A stretch of 64,000 bases of DNA, taken from positions 37,254 through 101,253 of the forward strand of contig JALRGT010000009.1 in the NCBI GenBank assembly GCA_023259675.1, written 5' to 3'. Position numbers and translations under genes: made by a program. This DNA comes from Flavobacterium sp. Its GTDB lineage: Bacteria > Bacteroidota > Bacteroidia > Flavobacteriales > Flavobacteriaceae. Of the stretch, positions 9,416-16,944 are shown piece by piece. The notes below the pieces were generated by a model, which was given only the letters and a program-made list of their open reading frames with translations, did no database searches and was not told the origin of the DNA. The number at the start of each line of letters is the position of its first letter. Within the stretch, counting starts at the first letter, position 1.

Positions 9416-10327
9416 TTATTGATTTAGCGTGGATAAATCCATAAAGACATCTTCGATTGTTGTTTTAGAAATATGAATTTCTACATCAGTATGTTTTTTG
9501 GATAATAAATAATTTTCCAATTCTGAGGGATCAAAATTTTCTTTTGTATCGATATAATGAATGTATTCTCCAAAAGCATAGACGCTATACTGACTCGGAT
9601 AATTTTTTAAGTCATCAATCAATTGAGGAATGTTTTTGGCCCTGATATCATAAATCGTTTTCTTGTATTTTTTGATGATGTTTTCAGGCGAATCAATTTG
9701 TAATATTTTACCTTTCTGTATCAAAGCAATTCTGTCGCATAAAGTCGCTTCATCCATGTAAGGTGTCGAAACCAAAATGGTGATTCCTTTTTGCTGCAGT
9801 CGTTTAAGCATTTCCCAAAACTCTTTTCTGGAAACAGGATCGACACCGGTTGTTGGTTCGTCCAGAAACAGAACGGTTGGTTTGTGTATCAATGCACAGC
9901 AAAGTGCCAGTTTTTGTTTCATTCCACCCGAAAGAGCTCCTGCTTTTCTGGTTTTAAAAGGTTCGATCTGAATATAGATATCTTTGATTGAATCGTAATT
10001 TTTTTCGATGGTCGTTCCGAAAATAGTGGCGAAAAAATTCAAATTTTCCTCCACCGTTAAGTCTTGATATAAAGAAAATTTTCCGGGCATATAACCAATT
10101 GAATTCCGAATGGATTTATAATCTTTAACCACATCAAAATCAGTAACCGTTGCAGTGCCTTCATCGGCAAGAAGAAGGGTTGTCAGGATTCTGAAAAGCG
10201 TTGTTTTTCCTGCTCCGTCCGGACCAATTATGCCAAATATTTCACCTTTATTTACATCAAAAGAAATCCCTGCAATCGCTTGGATTTTGTTGTATGATTT
10301 AGAAATATTTTTAACGGAAACACTCAT
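9416..10327 (-). CDS. ABC transporter ATP-binding protein
   Basis: This 303-residue ATPase has Walker A GPDGAGKTT, signature LSGGMKQKLAL, Walker B VLFLDEPTTG, and a switch segment STPYMDEATLCDR in which the usual His is replaced (TP for TH). After the core (about 1-215) comes an extension of about 85 residues ending in ISKTTIEDVFMDLS, common to drug-exporter ATPases. It lies between the adaptor gene (77 bp upstream) and the second ATPase (3 bp downstream). It should act as the second half of a split YbhF. Confidence 0.94.
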   Translation of the reverse strand: MSVSVKNISKSYNKIQAIAGISFDVNKGEIFGIIGPDGAGKTTLFRILTTLLLADEGTATVTDFDVVKDYKSIRNSIGYMPGKFSLYQDLTVEENLNFFATIFGTTIEKNYDSIKDIYIQIEPFKTRKAGALSGGMKQKLALCCALIHKPTVLFLDEPTTGVDPVSRKEFWEMLKRLQQKGITILVSTPYMDEATLCDRIALIQKGKILQIDSPENIIKKYKKTIYDIRAKNIPQLIDDLKNYPSQYSVYAFGEYIHYIDTKENFDPSELENYLLSKKHTDVEIHISKTTIEDVFMDLSTLNQ

Positions 10328-10403
10328 TTTTAATTACAATTTTAAAAATCAATAGCAATTCAAATCACTTAGTTTTGTGGTCTTGAATATTTTCTTTTTT
10401 CCT

Positions 10404-11279
10404 CTACTTAATCCACATTTCGGCAGGCATGCCAATTTTTAGACTCCCATCATTTTTAACTTTTACTTTAACGGCATACACCAAATTGACACGTTCTTCT
10501 TTGGTTTGGATAATTTTTGGAGTAAACTCGGCCGATGAAGAAATCCAAGAGATTGTTCCAGGATAGGTTTTCATTTCGGAGACCGAATCAATTTTAACGG
10601 AAACATTTTGCCCCAGTTTGATATTTGGTAATTGGGTTTCGCTAACATATACTCGCAAAGTTATTTCGGAGATATCGGCAATTTTATAAAGCGGTTTTCC
10701 AAAAGCGGTAACTTCATTGGGTTCGCAGTATTTGGCCAACACCGTCCCTTTTATTGGATTGATGATTATACTTTTCTGAATTTGATCGTTTATTTTTTCA
10801 ATCTGAACGTCGATTGATTTAACCTCGTTTAGTATTGGTGAATTTTGAGTTGCCACGCTTTTAATTTGCTCTTTCAACACATTTACCTTTCCGTTTATTT
10901 CGTCTACCTGACGTTTGGTGGCTGCGTTTTCGGCAAACATGTTTTCAATTCTTTTTTGTTCTATCAAAGCAGTTTTGAGTTGTTCTTGTAAAACACTATT
11001 TTGAGACAATACATTTTTTGATTTCGAAAAAACAGTGTTTTTTGAAGCAATCAATTGTTTTTTGTTGAAATACAATTGAGTGGTGTCAATTAACCCAACC
11101 TGGACTTCGGGTTCTAGAATAGCTCCTTCTTCCAGATTTAAATATTCAATTTTCCCATTGGCTTCAGCCGAAATCGTTACTTCTGTGGCTTCAAAATTAC
11201 CGTATCCATCCGCTTTCTCGTTGTTTTTATTACAGGAAACCAGTAATATAAAGAGTGAAAATGTAAAGAGTGTTTTCAT
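10404..11279 (-). CDS. HlyD/YbhG-like membrane fusion lipoprotein
   Basis: This 291-residue protein begins with a signal peptide and lipobox-like LLVSC (Cys at about 16), so it is probably anchored to a membrane facing the periplasm. A biotinyl-lipoyl-like strand (EANGKIEYLNLEEGAILE) is followed by a long helical hairpin (about 70-165) and a second half-lipoyl segment (INPIKGTVLAKYCEPNEV), with a beta-barrel region to the C-terminus. This is the normal build of a periplasmic adaptor. It is placed between the TolC-like channel and the ATPases and should bridge the ABC exporter to the outer-membrane channel. Confidence 0.92.
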   Translation of the reverse strand: MKTLFTFSLFILLVSCNKNNEKADGYGNFEATEVTISAEANGKIEYLNLEEGAILEPEVQVGLIDTTQLYFNKKQLIASKNTVFSKSKNVLSQNSVLQEQLKTALIEQKRIENMFAENAATKRQVDEINGKVNVLKEQIKSVATQNSPILNEVKSIDVQIEKINDQIQKSIIINPIKGTVLAKYCEPNEVTAFGKPLYKIADISEITLRVYVSETQLPNIKLGQNVSVKIDSVSEMKTYPGTISWISSSAEFTPKIIQTKEERVNLVYAVKVKVKNDGSLKIGMPAEMWIK

Positions 11280-11302
11280 TTGATGTGAATTATTTTGTTG
11301 AA

Positions 11303-12553
11303 TTAAAGTCCTTTGATAACCTGATAATTGGCTTTGGCCAGATTCAATTGCAATTGATGCGTTTGTATGTTTGTTTTGGCTTCGTATAATCGGGTCAAGT
11401 CTGTCACATATTCGGATGAGGTGATGACTCCGTTTTTCATTTGTGCCGACGAAGCTTGCAATACCGATTCTCGCAGGGCAATAATTTCGTCATCGGTTGT
11501 AATTATTGCTTCCAATTTATTGATCTCATTTTCCATTTCTTGAAGTTGCATTTCCGTTTGCAATAAAAAGGTATCTTTTTCGGTTTGTACTATATTTTCA
11601 GAAACCGAGAGTGCTTCTTTGTCTTTTTTTGCTTTGTTCCAATCAAACACATTCCAATTGGCTTTTAACCCCATCATATAAAAGGTTTGAAACGAATTGT
11701 CCAGCATGTTTAATCCGGGATTTCCATAACCCGCTTGTGCAAATGCGTTCACTTTTGGAAGTTTGTTTTTTGTAATAACAGTTTTTGAGAGTTCAATTTG
11801 TTCGTTTTGTAAATCGAATAATTGAATTTCAGGACGTTGGTTTGTTGACGTAAAATCGGCAATAATGTTGGGAAGAATTAAAATACTGTTTTCATCAATT
11901 GGGGTAAGTAGTAGTGTCGATAAATTTTGTAGTATTCTTTTTTTGTTAAATTGAATTTCAGTCAGTTGTTGCTTAATTTTTAAATTTTCGGCTTCCAAAA
12001 CTTTCTCTGACGCAGGAAGGATGGCTCCAAATTTTACACCCGTTTTTATTTCTTTTATTTTCGAAAGGAGATCTTGCTGTTTAGAAATAAATAGTGCTTT
12101 TTGTTCTTGCAAAAGTAAAACCGTAAAATACAATAGATTGATTTTGGTTTTAAGTTGGTACAAATTTACCGTTACTTGTTGCTGTTTCGTTTTGGTCTGT
12201 ACTTCCTTTATTTTGCTATTGGCATCTATCAATCCGCCATTATAGAGCAATTGATTCATTTCTAAGGTTGATCGATATTGATCTTTATTTAATGGAGTCA
12301 CATTTGGCATAGGAATCGGAATTTGTGTTACGGCCGATTGGTAGGTTGCCTGTACGTTGAGGTCAATTTTAGGTAATTTCCCTTTTTGAATTGACTCCGT
12401 TTCCAAGCTGTTTTTTTGCTGCAACAAATTTGTTTGTTGCGCCAATGGATAATTTTTGTTCGCCAATGCATAACACTCTTCCAGTGTGATTTTTTGTTGG
12501 GCAACAGCAAACAAAGGCATGATTATAAGCAATCGTATCAATAGTGGTCTCAT
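11303..12553 (-). CDS. TolC-family outer membrane efflux protein
   Basis: This 416-residue protein has a signal peptide (hydrophobic residues 5-17, likely cleavage after FAVAQ). Two TolC-like repeats are rich in long amphipathic helices, including [23 protein letters not shown] opening residues and [17 protein letters not shown] in the second half, both typical of the OEP family. It overlaps the TetR gene by 4 bp (ATGA), so the two are translationally coupled. It is the exit duct of the exporter encoded downstream. Confidence 0.94.
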   Translation of the reverse strand: MRPLLIRLLIIMPLFAVAQQKITLEECYALANKNYPLAQQTNLLQQKNSLETESIQKGKLPKIDLNVQATYQSAVTQIPIPMPNVTPLNKDQYRSTLEMNQLLYNGGLIDANSKIKEVQTKTKQQQVTVNLYQLKTKINLLYFTVLLLQEQKALFISKQQDLLSKIKEIKTGVKFGAILPASEKVLEAENLKIKQQLTEIQFNKKRILQNLSTLLLTPIDENSILILPNIIADFTSTNQRPEIQLFDLQNEQIELSKTVITKNKLPKVNAFAQAGYGNPGLNMLDNSFQTFYMMGLKANWNVFDWNKAKKDKEALSVSENIVQTEKDTFLLQTEMQLQEMENEINKLEAIITTDDEIIALRESVLQASSAQMKNGVITSSEYVTDLTRLYEAKTNIQTHQLQLNLAKANYQVIKGL

Positions 12554-13143
12554 CTTTTAATCGAATTAATAATTTGATTGGCGATACTGGTTTTTCGTTC
12601 TTCCATCATTTTTTTGAACTCTTCATCTGAAAGCTGTAATATACCCTTGACCATCATTTGTGCGGCAAATGGGAATATGGTCATGGACATAATATCCATA
12701 ACGAGTTGTTTTGGATGTAATGGGATTATGATTCCTTCTGCAATTTCTCTTTCAATTTGCGTGATTAATGCATTCGGATTCGGTCGGTTTTCATGATTTA
12801 AAAAAGACATGACAAACTCCGGATTATTGTTCATTTCCTGAATGATAAACTGTGGTAAGTAGGGATTCTCGATTACAAACGAAATGTAGCTTTGGGTAAA
12901 TCGGGTAATTTTTTCAAAAACCGATTCATCCGAATTAAATATGGCATTGATTTGTGGTGCCAGTTGGCTAAATGCTTTCATAAAAACCGCTTCAAAAAGG
13001 AGTTGTTTGTTTTTAAAACAATAATGCAACATGGCTTTGTTGATACCGGCTTCATCCGCAATTTCTTGCATGCGAGCTCCTGCAAAACCCTTTTTTTGGA
13101 ATACAATTCGAGCAGCATTAAATATTTTCTCTTCCGTCGTCAT
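12550..13143 (-). CDS. TetR-family transcriptional regulator
   Basis: This 197-residue regulator has an N-terminal helix-turn-helix (about 8-52) with the family signature [24 protein letters not shown], quoted here only in part as [19 protein letters not shown]. The C-terminal domain is helical and presumably binds an inducer. It is the first gene of the operon and probably represses it from the short region upstream of 13143, where GGTTAAACCATTTGGTTAAC (13159-13178) contains two GGTTAA half-sites that could be its operator. That operator assignment is inferred from position and repeat structure only. Confidence 0.93.
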   Translation of the reverse strand: MTTEEKIFNAARIVFQKKGFAGARMQEIADEAGINKAMLHYCFKNKQLLFEAVFMKAFSQLAPQINAIFNSDESVFEKITRFTQSYISFVIENPYLPQFIIQEMNNNPEFVMSFLNHENRPNPNALITQIEREIAEGIIIPLHPKQLVMDIMSMTIFPFAAQMMVKGILQLSDEEFKKMMEERKTSIANQIINSIKR

Positions 13144-13158
13144 TGAGAATTAACTTTT

Positions 13159-13178
13159 TGGTTAAACCATTTGGTTAA
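13159..13178. promoter_or_regulatory. Possible TetR operator upstream of the efflux operon
   Basis: The sequence contains GGTTAA twice (13159-13164 and 13172-13177) with a partial dyad around ACCATTTGGT. It lies just upstream of the tetR start. The position fits autoregulation, but no binding evidence exists. Confidence 0.35.
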
Positions 13179-13200
13179 CAAATATACAAAAAAAAGTGTG

Positions 13201-13395
13201 TTACTTTTTTTTATTTGGTACGAACATATTGAATAGTAGTCCGCCCATTAAACTTCCGTATAAAGTAGAGTTTAATGGTTTTGAGGTTATGGCGCAAGTT
13301 CCGGAAACACAGCCTATGTTTGTATAGTAAAGATATCCGGCAATTGCGCCTACAAGTACACCAATTCCCGTTATAATGATTTCTTTTTTTGTCAT
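13201..13395 (-). CDS. Small DUF6132-like membrane protein with Cys pair
   Basis: This 64-residue protein has two hydrophobic segments (about 7-23 and 46-58). Between them is a loop NIGCVSGTCAIT with a C-x4-C pair, matching what I recall of the DUF6132 family. The gene overlaps the thioredoxin stop by 4 bp. The loop is almost the same as one in the small membrane protein on the other side of thioredoxin (NTGCGLNGCAVS), so both may present a thiol or persulfide pair at the membrane. Function is unknown; the redox role is inferred from the cysteines and the neighbour. Confidence 0.82.
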   Translation of the reverse strand: MTKKEIIITGIGVLVGAIAGYLYYTNIGCVSGTCAITSKPLNSTLYGSLMGGLLFNMFVPNKKK

Positions 13396-13694
13396 GGGTT
13401 GCTTTTTTCGATTATGGTTTTGATGATTGTATTTTTATCTACAACACCCGACTGTTTCCATAATAGTTTTCCTTTTTGAAATAAAATCATCGTAGGAACA
13501 CCGCGAACTTGATATTGTGCAGCTACTTGTTTGTTTTTATCCACATCGATTTTAATAATAGAAACGCGGTCACCTAAATTGTCTTTCACTTCTTTTAAAA
13601 TGGGACTTAACATTTTGCATGGTCCGCACCATGTGGCAAAAAAATCTACCAAAACTGGTTTTTCAGAATTGATAATAGTACTAAAATTACTCAT
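13392..13694 (-). CDS. Thioredoxin
   Basis: This thioredoxin of about 100 residues carries the redox motif WCGPCKM and the cis-Pro segment VRGVPTMILF. I chose the ATG at 13694 (MSNFSTII) over the one at 13724, because the longer form adds ten residues unusual for thioredoxin and runs further into the upstream gene. It overlaps the small membrane gene upstream by 8 bp and the DUF6132-like gene downstream by 4 bp. It is soluble, with no signal peptide. The location suggests it reduces disulfides or persulfides formed on the two Cys-pair membrane proteins. Confidence 0.95.
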   Translation of the reverse strand: MSNFSTIINSEKPVLVDFFATWCGPCKMLSPILKEVKDNLGDRVSIIKIDVDKNKQVAAQYQVRGVPTMILFQKGKLLWKQSGVVDKNTIIKTIIEKSNP

Positions 13695-13893
13695 CTTTAT
13701 TTTTTTTAATTGGTGAAACTGCACAGCCGTTTAGTCCACATCCAGTGTTAAATACAGCTTGAAATAGAAAAAATAGCGCCATAAAACCGTATAGGATTTC
13801 ATGTAACTGAATCGCTTGCTCTATTAAAAACAAGCCAACTATCAGTCGAATCCATCTCATAAGATGCCAATTGCTAAATAGTAATTGTTTCAT
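13687..13893 (-). CDS. Small membrane protein with C-x4-C tail
   Basis: This 68-residue protein (start MKQLLFSNWHLM at 13893; an in-frame ATG at 13926 would overlap the upstream gene by 32 bp) has two hydrophobic helices (about 11-24 and 30-45). A Cys-containing tail NTGCGLNGCAVS follows. It resembles DUF2892/YgaP-type two-helix proteins, but I cannot assign a family firmly. The tail matches the loop of the DUF6132-like protein two genes downstream. It is part of a run of overlapping genes with thioredoxin and the HMA-fused methyltransferase. Confidence 0.75.
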   Translation of the reverse strand: MKQLLFSNWHLMRWIRLIVGLFLIEQAIQLHEILYGFMALFFLFQAVFNTGCGLNGCAVSPIKKNKDE

Positions 13894-13894
13894 T

Positions 13895-14725
13895 TTAAAG
13901 TTTTTTAATTTTATATTTTCCGTCATCCGAAATGAGAGCTTGTAGTTCGTCTACCGGAATTTCGTTTTGACTCACCAATAACAGTTCCAAAAAGTCAGAG
14001 CTAATACTTGCATTGAAAATATTTTTTAAGGCACTTAATTTTTGGGTTATGGTTTCCGTGCAACCCGTACAAGTAATGCCTTCAAATCCATACAGATTTA
14101 CGACAACTGAATTGTTTTTTTTAAATTCAATAAACAATTCCGAATGCGCTCTTGGAGCACAGGAATTTTGGGCTATGTCTATTTGTACAAAATCAAATGC
14201 GCCTTTGAATAGCTTTAGATACTCTTCTTTGCTTCCGCCAAAAGGAGGACTGATCTCAAAGGTTCTGTTGAATAATAATCCGGCTAGAAATCCATTTTCG
14301 TTTAATAGTTGGTGTGTTTTCCAAACATATTTTTGACGTAAAGTAGGAGGTAAAGCACAGAAGAAAGTTTGCTCAATAATAACATCATATTTACCTTGAT
14401 GATCAAAAAAGTCACCTAAAATGATGTTGATATAATTGTTGTTTTCGAATTTAGCTTTTAATTTTTCAACCAATGTTGGCGCAATATCAATAACCGTAAC
14501 ATTCGTAAAACCTTTTTTTAATAAATATTCGGCTTCATAAGAATTACCGCAGCCGGGAATTAAGATACTGGCGTTTTTGTTTTTTAAAGTATCAATATAA
14601 TTTTTTATGGGAGGGGCAATTTCGCCTAAATCCCAACCGATGGTTTTTGCTTTATATTGTGCATCCCAGTATTTTTGATCTAAGGGATTTTCGCAAGAAA
14701 CGACACAACATTTTTCATTGTTCAT
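13895..14725 (-). CDS. TPMT-family S-methyltransferase fused to a heavy-metal-associated (HMA) domain
   Basis: In this 276-residue protein, residues about 15-203 form a thiopurine methyltransferase-like SAM enzyme: YWDAQYKAKTIGWDLGE at the start, SAM motif ILIPGCGNSYEAEYL at 54-68, acidic residue in VTVIDIAP, and EQTFFCALPP at 118-127. Residues about 207-276 form an HMA-like domain with GITCTGC (Cys219 and Cys222). TPMT enzymes methylate thiols, and some relatives act on sulfide, selenium or tellurium compounds; HMA domains bind Cu or other soft metals through their two cysteines. The neighbours are sulfur and thiol genes, so the substrate could be sulfide or a metal-bound thiol, which is inference. 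It overlaps DUF202 by 11 bp. Confidence 0.88.
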   Translation of the reverse strand: MNNEKCCVVSCENPLDQKYWDAQYKAKTIGWDLGEIAPPIKNYIDTLKNKNASILIPGCGNSYEAEYLLKKGFTNVTVIDIAPTLVEKLKAKFENNNYINIILGDFFDHQGKYDVIIEQTFFCALPPTLRQKYVWKTHQLLNENGFLAGLLFNRTFEISPPFGGSKEEYLKLFKGAFDFVQIDIAQNSCAPRAHSELFIEFKKNNSVVVNLYGFEGITCTGCTETITQKLSALKNIFNASISSDFLELLLVSQNEIPVDELQALISDDGKYKIKKL

Positions 14726-15017
14726 AATAATCTATTTTGTAATCTCCCACATGTTTCTCATTTTGGGAAATCAACTTTTTGTGTTTAAAATAATTTAAAA
14801 TTCCCAGCGTTAAAATTATAAACGATAGGAAATAAAATGAAATTTCAATTAAAAGACTATTTTCAATTTTTAATAAATTTCGAGTACTTAAACCGGCAAC
14901 AGAAAAGTACATTGCTGTACGTACAAAAGCCAAAAAAGTGGTCTGATTAGCTAAAATTGTTCTTTGTAATGCAAGTCGTTCCCTAAGTATTAAGTCTTTG
15001 TTAATTGTTTCTTTCAT
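14715..15017 (-). CDS. DUF202 family membrane protein (YidH-like)
   Basis: This 100-residue protein has the DUF202 hallmark LALQRTILANQTTFLAFVRT and two hydrophobic helices (about 31-46 and 55-73). Function of the family is unknown. It overlaps the methyltransferase gene by 11 bp and lies 15 bp after the DUF2892 gene, so it is in the same leftward transcription unit. Confidence 0.88.
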   Translation of the reverse strand: MKETINKDLILRERLALQRTILANQTTFLAFVRTAMYFSVAGLSTRNLLKIENSLLIEISFYFLSFIILTLGILNYFKHKKLISQNEKHVGDYKIDYYEQ

Positions 15018-15032
15018 ATTGGTAATCTGTAT

Positions 15033-15239
15033 TTATTCTTTCTTTTTTCGTGAACTTAAACCCAATAAAGCATATAGTGGACAAAAACTAACAAAACTGG
15101 TTAGCAAAAGTACGATTGCCAAAGCCAACAAAATAAATGCCAGCACGCCACTGATAGTTTCGGTAATATACAATATTGCGATTATGGCAGCAAGTAACAT
15201 TCTGATTAACTTATCTATTGTACCCAAGTTTTTTCTCAT
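15033..15239 (-). CDS. DUF2892 (YgaP-type membrane domain) protein
   Basis: This 68-residue protein has the DUF2892 start (NLGTIDKLIRMLLA), two closely packed helices and the typical CPLYALLGLSS end. In YgaP a similar membrane part is fused to a rhodanese; here rhodanese domains are encoded in the next gene upstream (15307-16731) and at 21178. That context supports a role in sulfur transfer or sulfide response at the membrane. It lies 67 bp downstream of the persulfide dioxygenase gene. Confidence 0.9.
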   Translation of the reverse strand: MRKNLGTIDKLIRMLLAAIIAILYITETISGVLAFILLALAIVLLLTSFVSFCPLYALLGLSSRKKKE

Positions 15240-15306
15240 GATAGTATGAATTAATAGGTCTTTAATAAACTGTTTATAGGTGTTTTTTCAATACGGATAA
15301 TCTTTT

Positions 15307-16731
15307 TTAATTGCTTTTCTGTAAAACTTTACTTTGGCACACAAAATCGGTTTTAGGGATGTTAGTTTTTGATACAGCATTAAAACCTCCTTCAATTTCT
15401 GTGAAATTTCTAAAACCTCTTGCCTGTAAAATAGATGCTGCAATCATGCTGCGATAGCCACCGGCACAATGCAAATAAAAATGTTCTTTTGGATTGATGT
15501 CTTTAATCCATTCATTGATATAAGCCAAAGGCATACTGTAGGCATCTTGAATATGTTCAGCGCAATATTCACTTTCTTTACGAACATCAATTACTTTGCT
15601 TTTTCCAATTTTAACTTCCTCGGCAAATTGATTGGTTGAAATTCTATGTATCGAGTCTATTTCTTTTCCTGCTTTTTTCCAAGACTCAAAACCGCCTTCA
15701 AGATGTCCGACGATATTATCAAAACCTACTCGACTCAATCGAGTCACCGATTCTTCTTCCTGACCTATTTCAGTAACCAAAACGATAGGTTGTCTTACGT
15801 CACCAATCAATGCACCTACCCAAGGAGCAAAGTCACCTTCGATACCTATATTGACAGATTGCGGTATAAAACCTTTATAAAAAACACCATTTTTTCGAGT
15901 ATCTAAAATTAAGGCACCGGTATCTTCAACAACAGCTTCAAAATCGTTAACATTTATGGGTCTCATTCCATTGTTTAGAACGGTTTCAAAACTTTCATAA
16001 CCTTGTTTATTCATGGCTACATTCATTCCAAAATAAGCAGGTGGAGGCAATAGACCCGTAGTTACTTCTTTGATGAATTCAGCTTCTGTCATATCGGCCC
16101 TCAAAGCATAATTCGTTGCTTTTTGGTTTCCAATTGTGGATACTGTTTCTTTACTCATGTTTTTTCCACAAGCACTTCCGGCACCATGCGCAGGATATAC
16201 GATGACATCATCAGGTAATGTCATTATTTTGTCTCTAAGAGAATGAAATAATATTCCGGCCAATTGTTCTTGTGTCAGATGTGCCGCTTTTTGTGCTAAA
16301 TCAGGTCTTCCCACATCACCGATGAATAAGGTGTCTCCAGAAAATATAGCATGTTCTTTTCCGTCTTTGTCAATCAACAGATAGGTAGTACTTTCCATCG
16401 TATGACCAGGGGTATGAATTGCTTTTATTTTTATTTCACCTAAAGGGAATTCTTGGCCATCTTTTGCAATGGTAGCTTTAAATTCAGGATTGGCATTGGG
16501 ACCAAATACGATTGGTGCACCAGTTGCTTTTGATAAGTCTAAATGACCAGATACGAAATCAGCGTGAAAATGGGTTTCGAAAATATATTTCAATTTAACG
16601 CTATCACGTTCCAATCGATCCAAATAGGGTTGGACTTCACGAAGAGGGTCGATGATGGCCGCTTCTCCATTGGAAGTAATATAATAAGCACCTTGAGCTA
16701 AGCATCCGGTATATATTTGTTCTATCTGCAT
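15307..16731 (-). CDS. Persulfide dioxygenase-rhodanese fusion (MBL fold plus two rhodanese domains)
   Basis: This 474-residue protein has an ETHE1/BlhI-type metallo-beta-lactamase domain at about 1-250: metal site THFHADFVSGH (His54, His56, Asp58, His63), HTPGH, and SGDTLFIGDVGRPDL. The first rhodanese-like domain (about 260-355) has no catalytic Cys in its loop (VTEIGQEEES). The second (about 368-465) has the active loop HCAGGYRS. The dioxygenase oxidises glutathione or other low-molecular-weight persulfide to sulfite, and the rhodanese moves sulfane sulfur. It is soluble. A Crp-like dyad lies about 50 bp upstream of the start, and the gene leads the leftward run of small membrane proteins and methyltransferase. 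Confidence 0.93.
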   Translation of the reverse strand: MQIEQIYTGCLAQGAYYITSNGEAAIIDPLREVQPYLDRLERDSVKLKYIFETHFHADFVSGHLDLSKATGAPIVFGPNANPEFKATIAKDGQEFPLGEIKIKAIHTPGHTMESTTYLLIDKDGKEHAIFSGDTLFIGDVGRPDLAQKAAHLTQEQLAGILFHSLRDKIMTLPDDVIVYPAHGAGSACGKNMSKETVSTIGNQKATNYALRADMTEAEFIKEVTTGLLPPPAYFGMNVAMNKQGYESFETVLNNGMRPINVNDFEAVVEDTGALILDTRKNGVFYKGFIPQSVNIGIEGDFAPWVGALIGDVRQPIVLVTEIGQEEESVTRLSRVGFDNIVGHLEGGFESWKKAGKEIDSIHRISTNQFAEEVKIGKSKVIDVRKESEYCAEHIQDAYSMPLAYINEWIKDINPKEHFYLHCAGGYRSMIAASILQARGFRNFTEIEGGFNAVSKTNIPKTDFVCQSKVLQKSN

Positions 16732-16781
16732 GTTTCTTTATTTATAGTGTGACAAAGGTATAGCAAGATTAAAATCAAAAC

Positions 16782-16797
16782 AGTGACAATAGTTACA
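16782..16797. promoter_or_regulatory. Crp/Fnr-like dyad upstream of the persulfide dioxygenase gene
   Basis: AGTGA-CAATAG-TTACA reads TGTAA-CTATTG-TCACT on the minus strand, close to the Crp/Fnr-type TGTGA-N6-TCACA. It is 51-66 bp upstream of the dioxygenase start and about 150 bp from cydA. A similar dyad lies before the TauE/SafE gene, and a Crp/Fnr regulator is encoded nearby. Binding is inferred. Confidence 0.5.
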
Positions 16798-16911
16798 TAA
16801 GTAAAATGTAAAATAAAGATACAACAAATATAGGATTTATGCGGTATGAAAATTATGAAAATTATCAGTGATAAAGTTGTAATTGATACCACTTCTCCTA
16901 TTTAATTTGGT

Positions 16912-16919
16912 TAATTTTG
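16912..16919 (+). promoter_or_regulatory. Bacteroidota -7 promoter element before cydA
   Basis: TAATTTTG fits the Bacteroidota -7 consensus TAnnTTTG and lies 25 bp before the cydA start, a normal distance. I did not find a strong -33 TTG at ideal spacing. Confidence 0.4.
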
Positions 16920-16944
16920 CAAAGCTTTTAAAAAAGATACCCAA

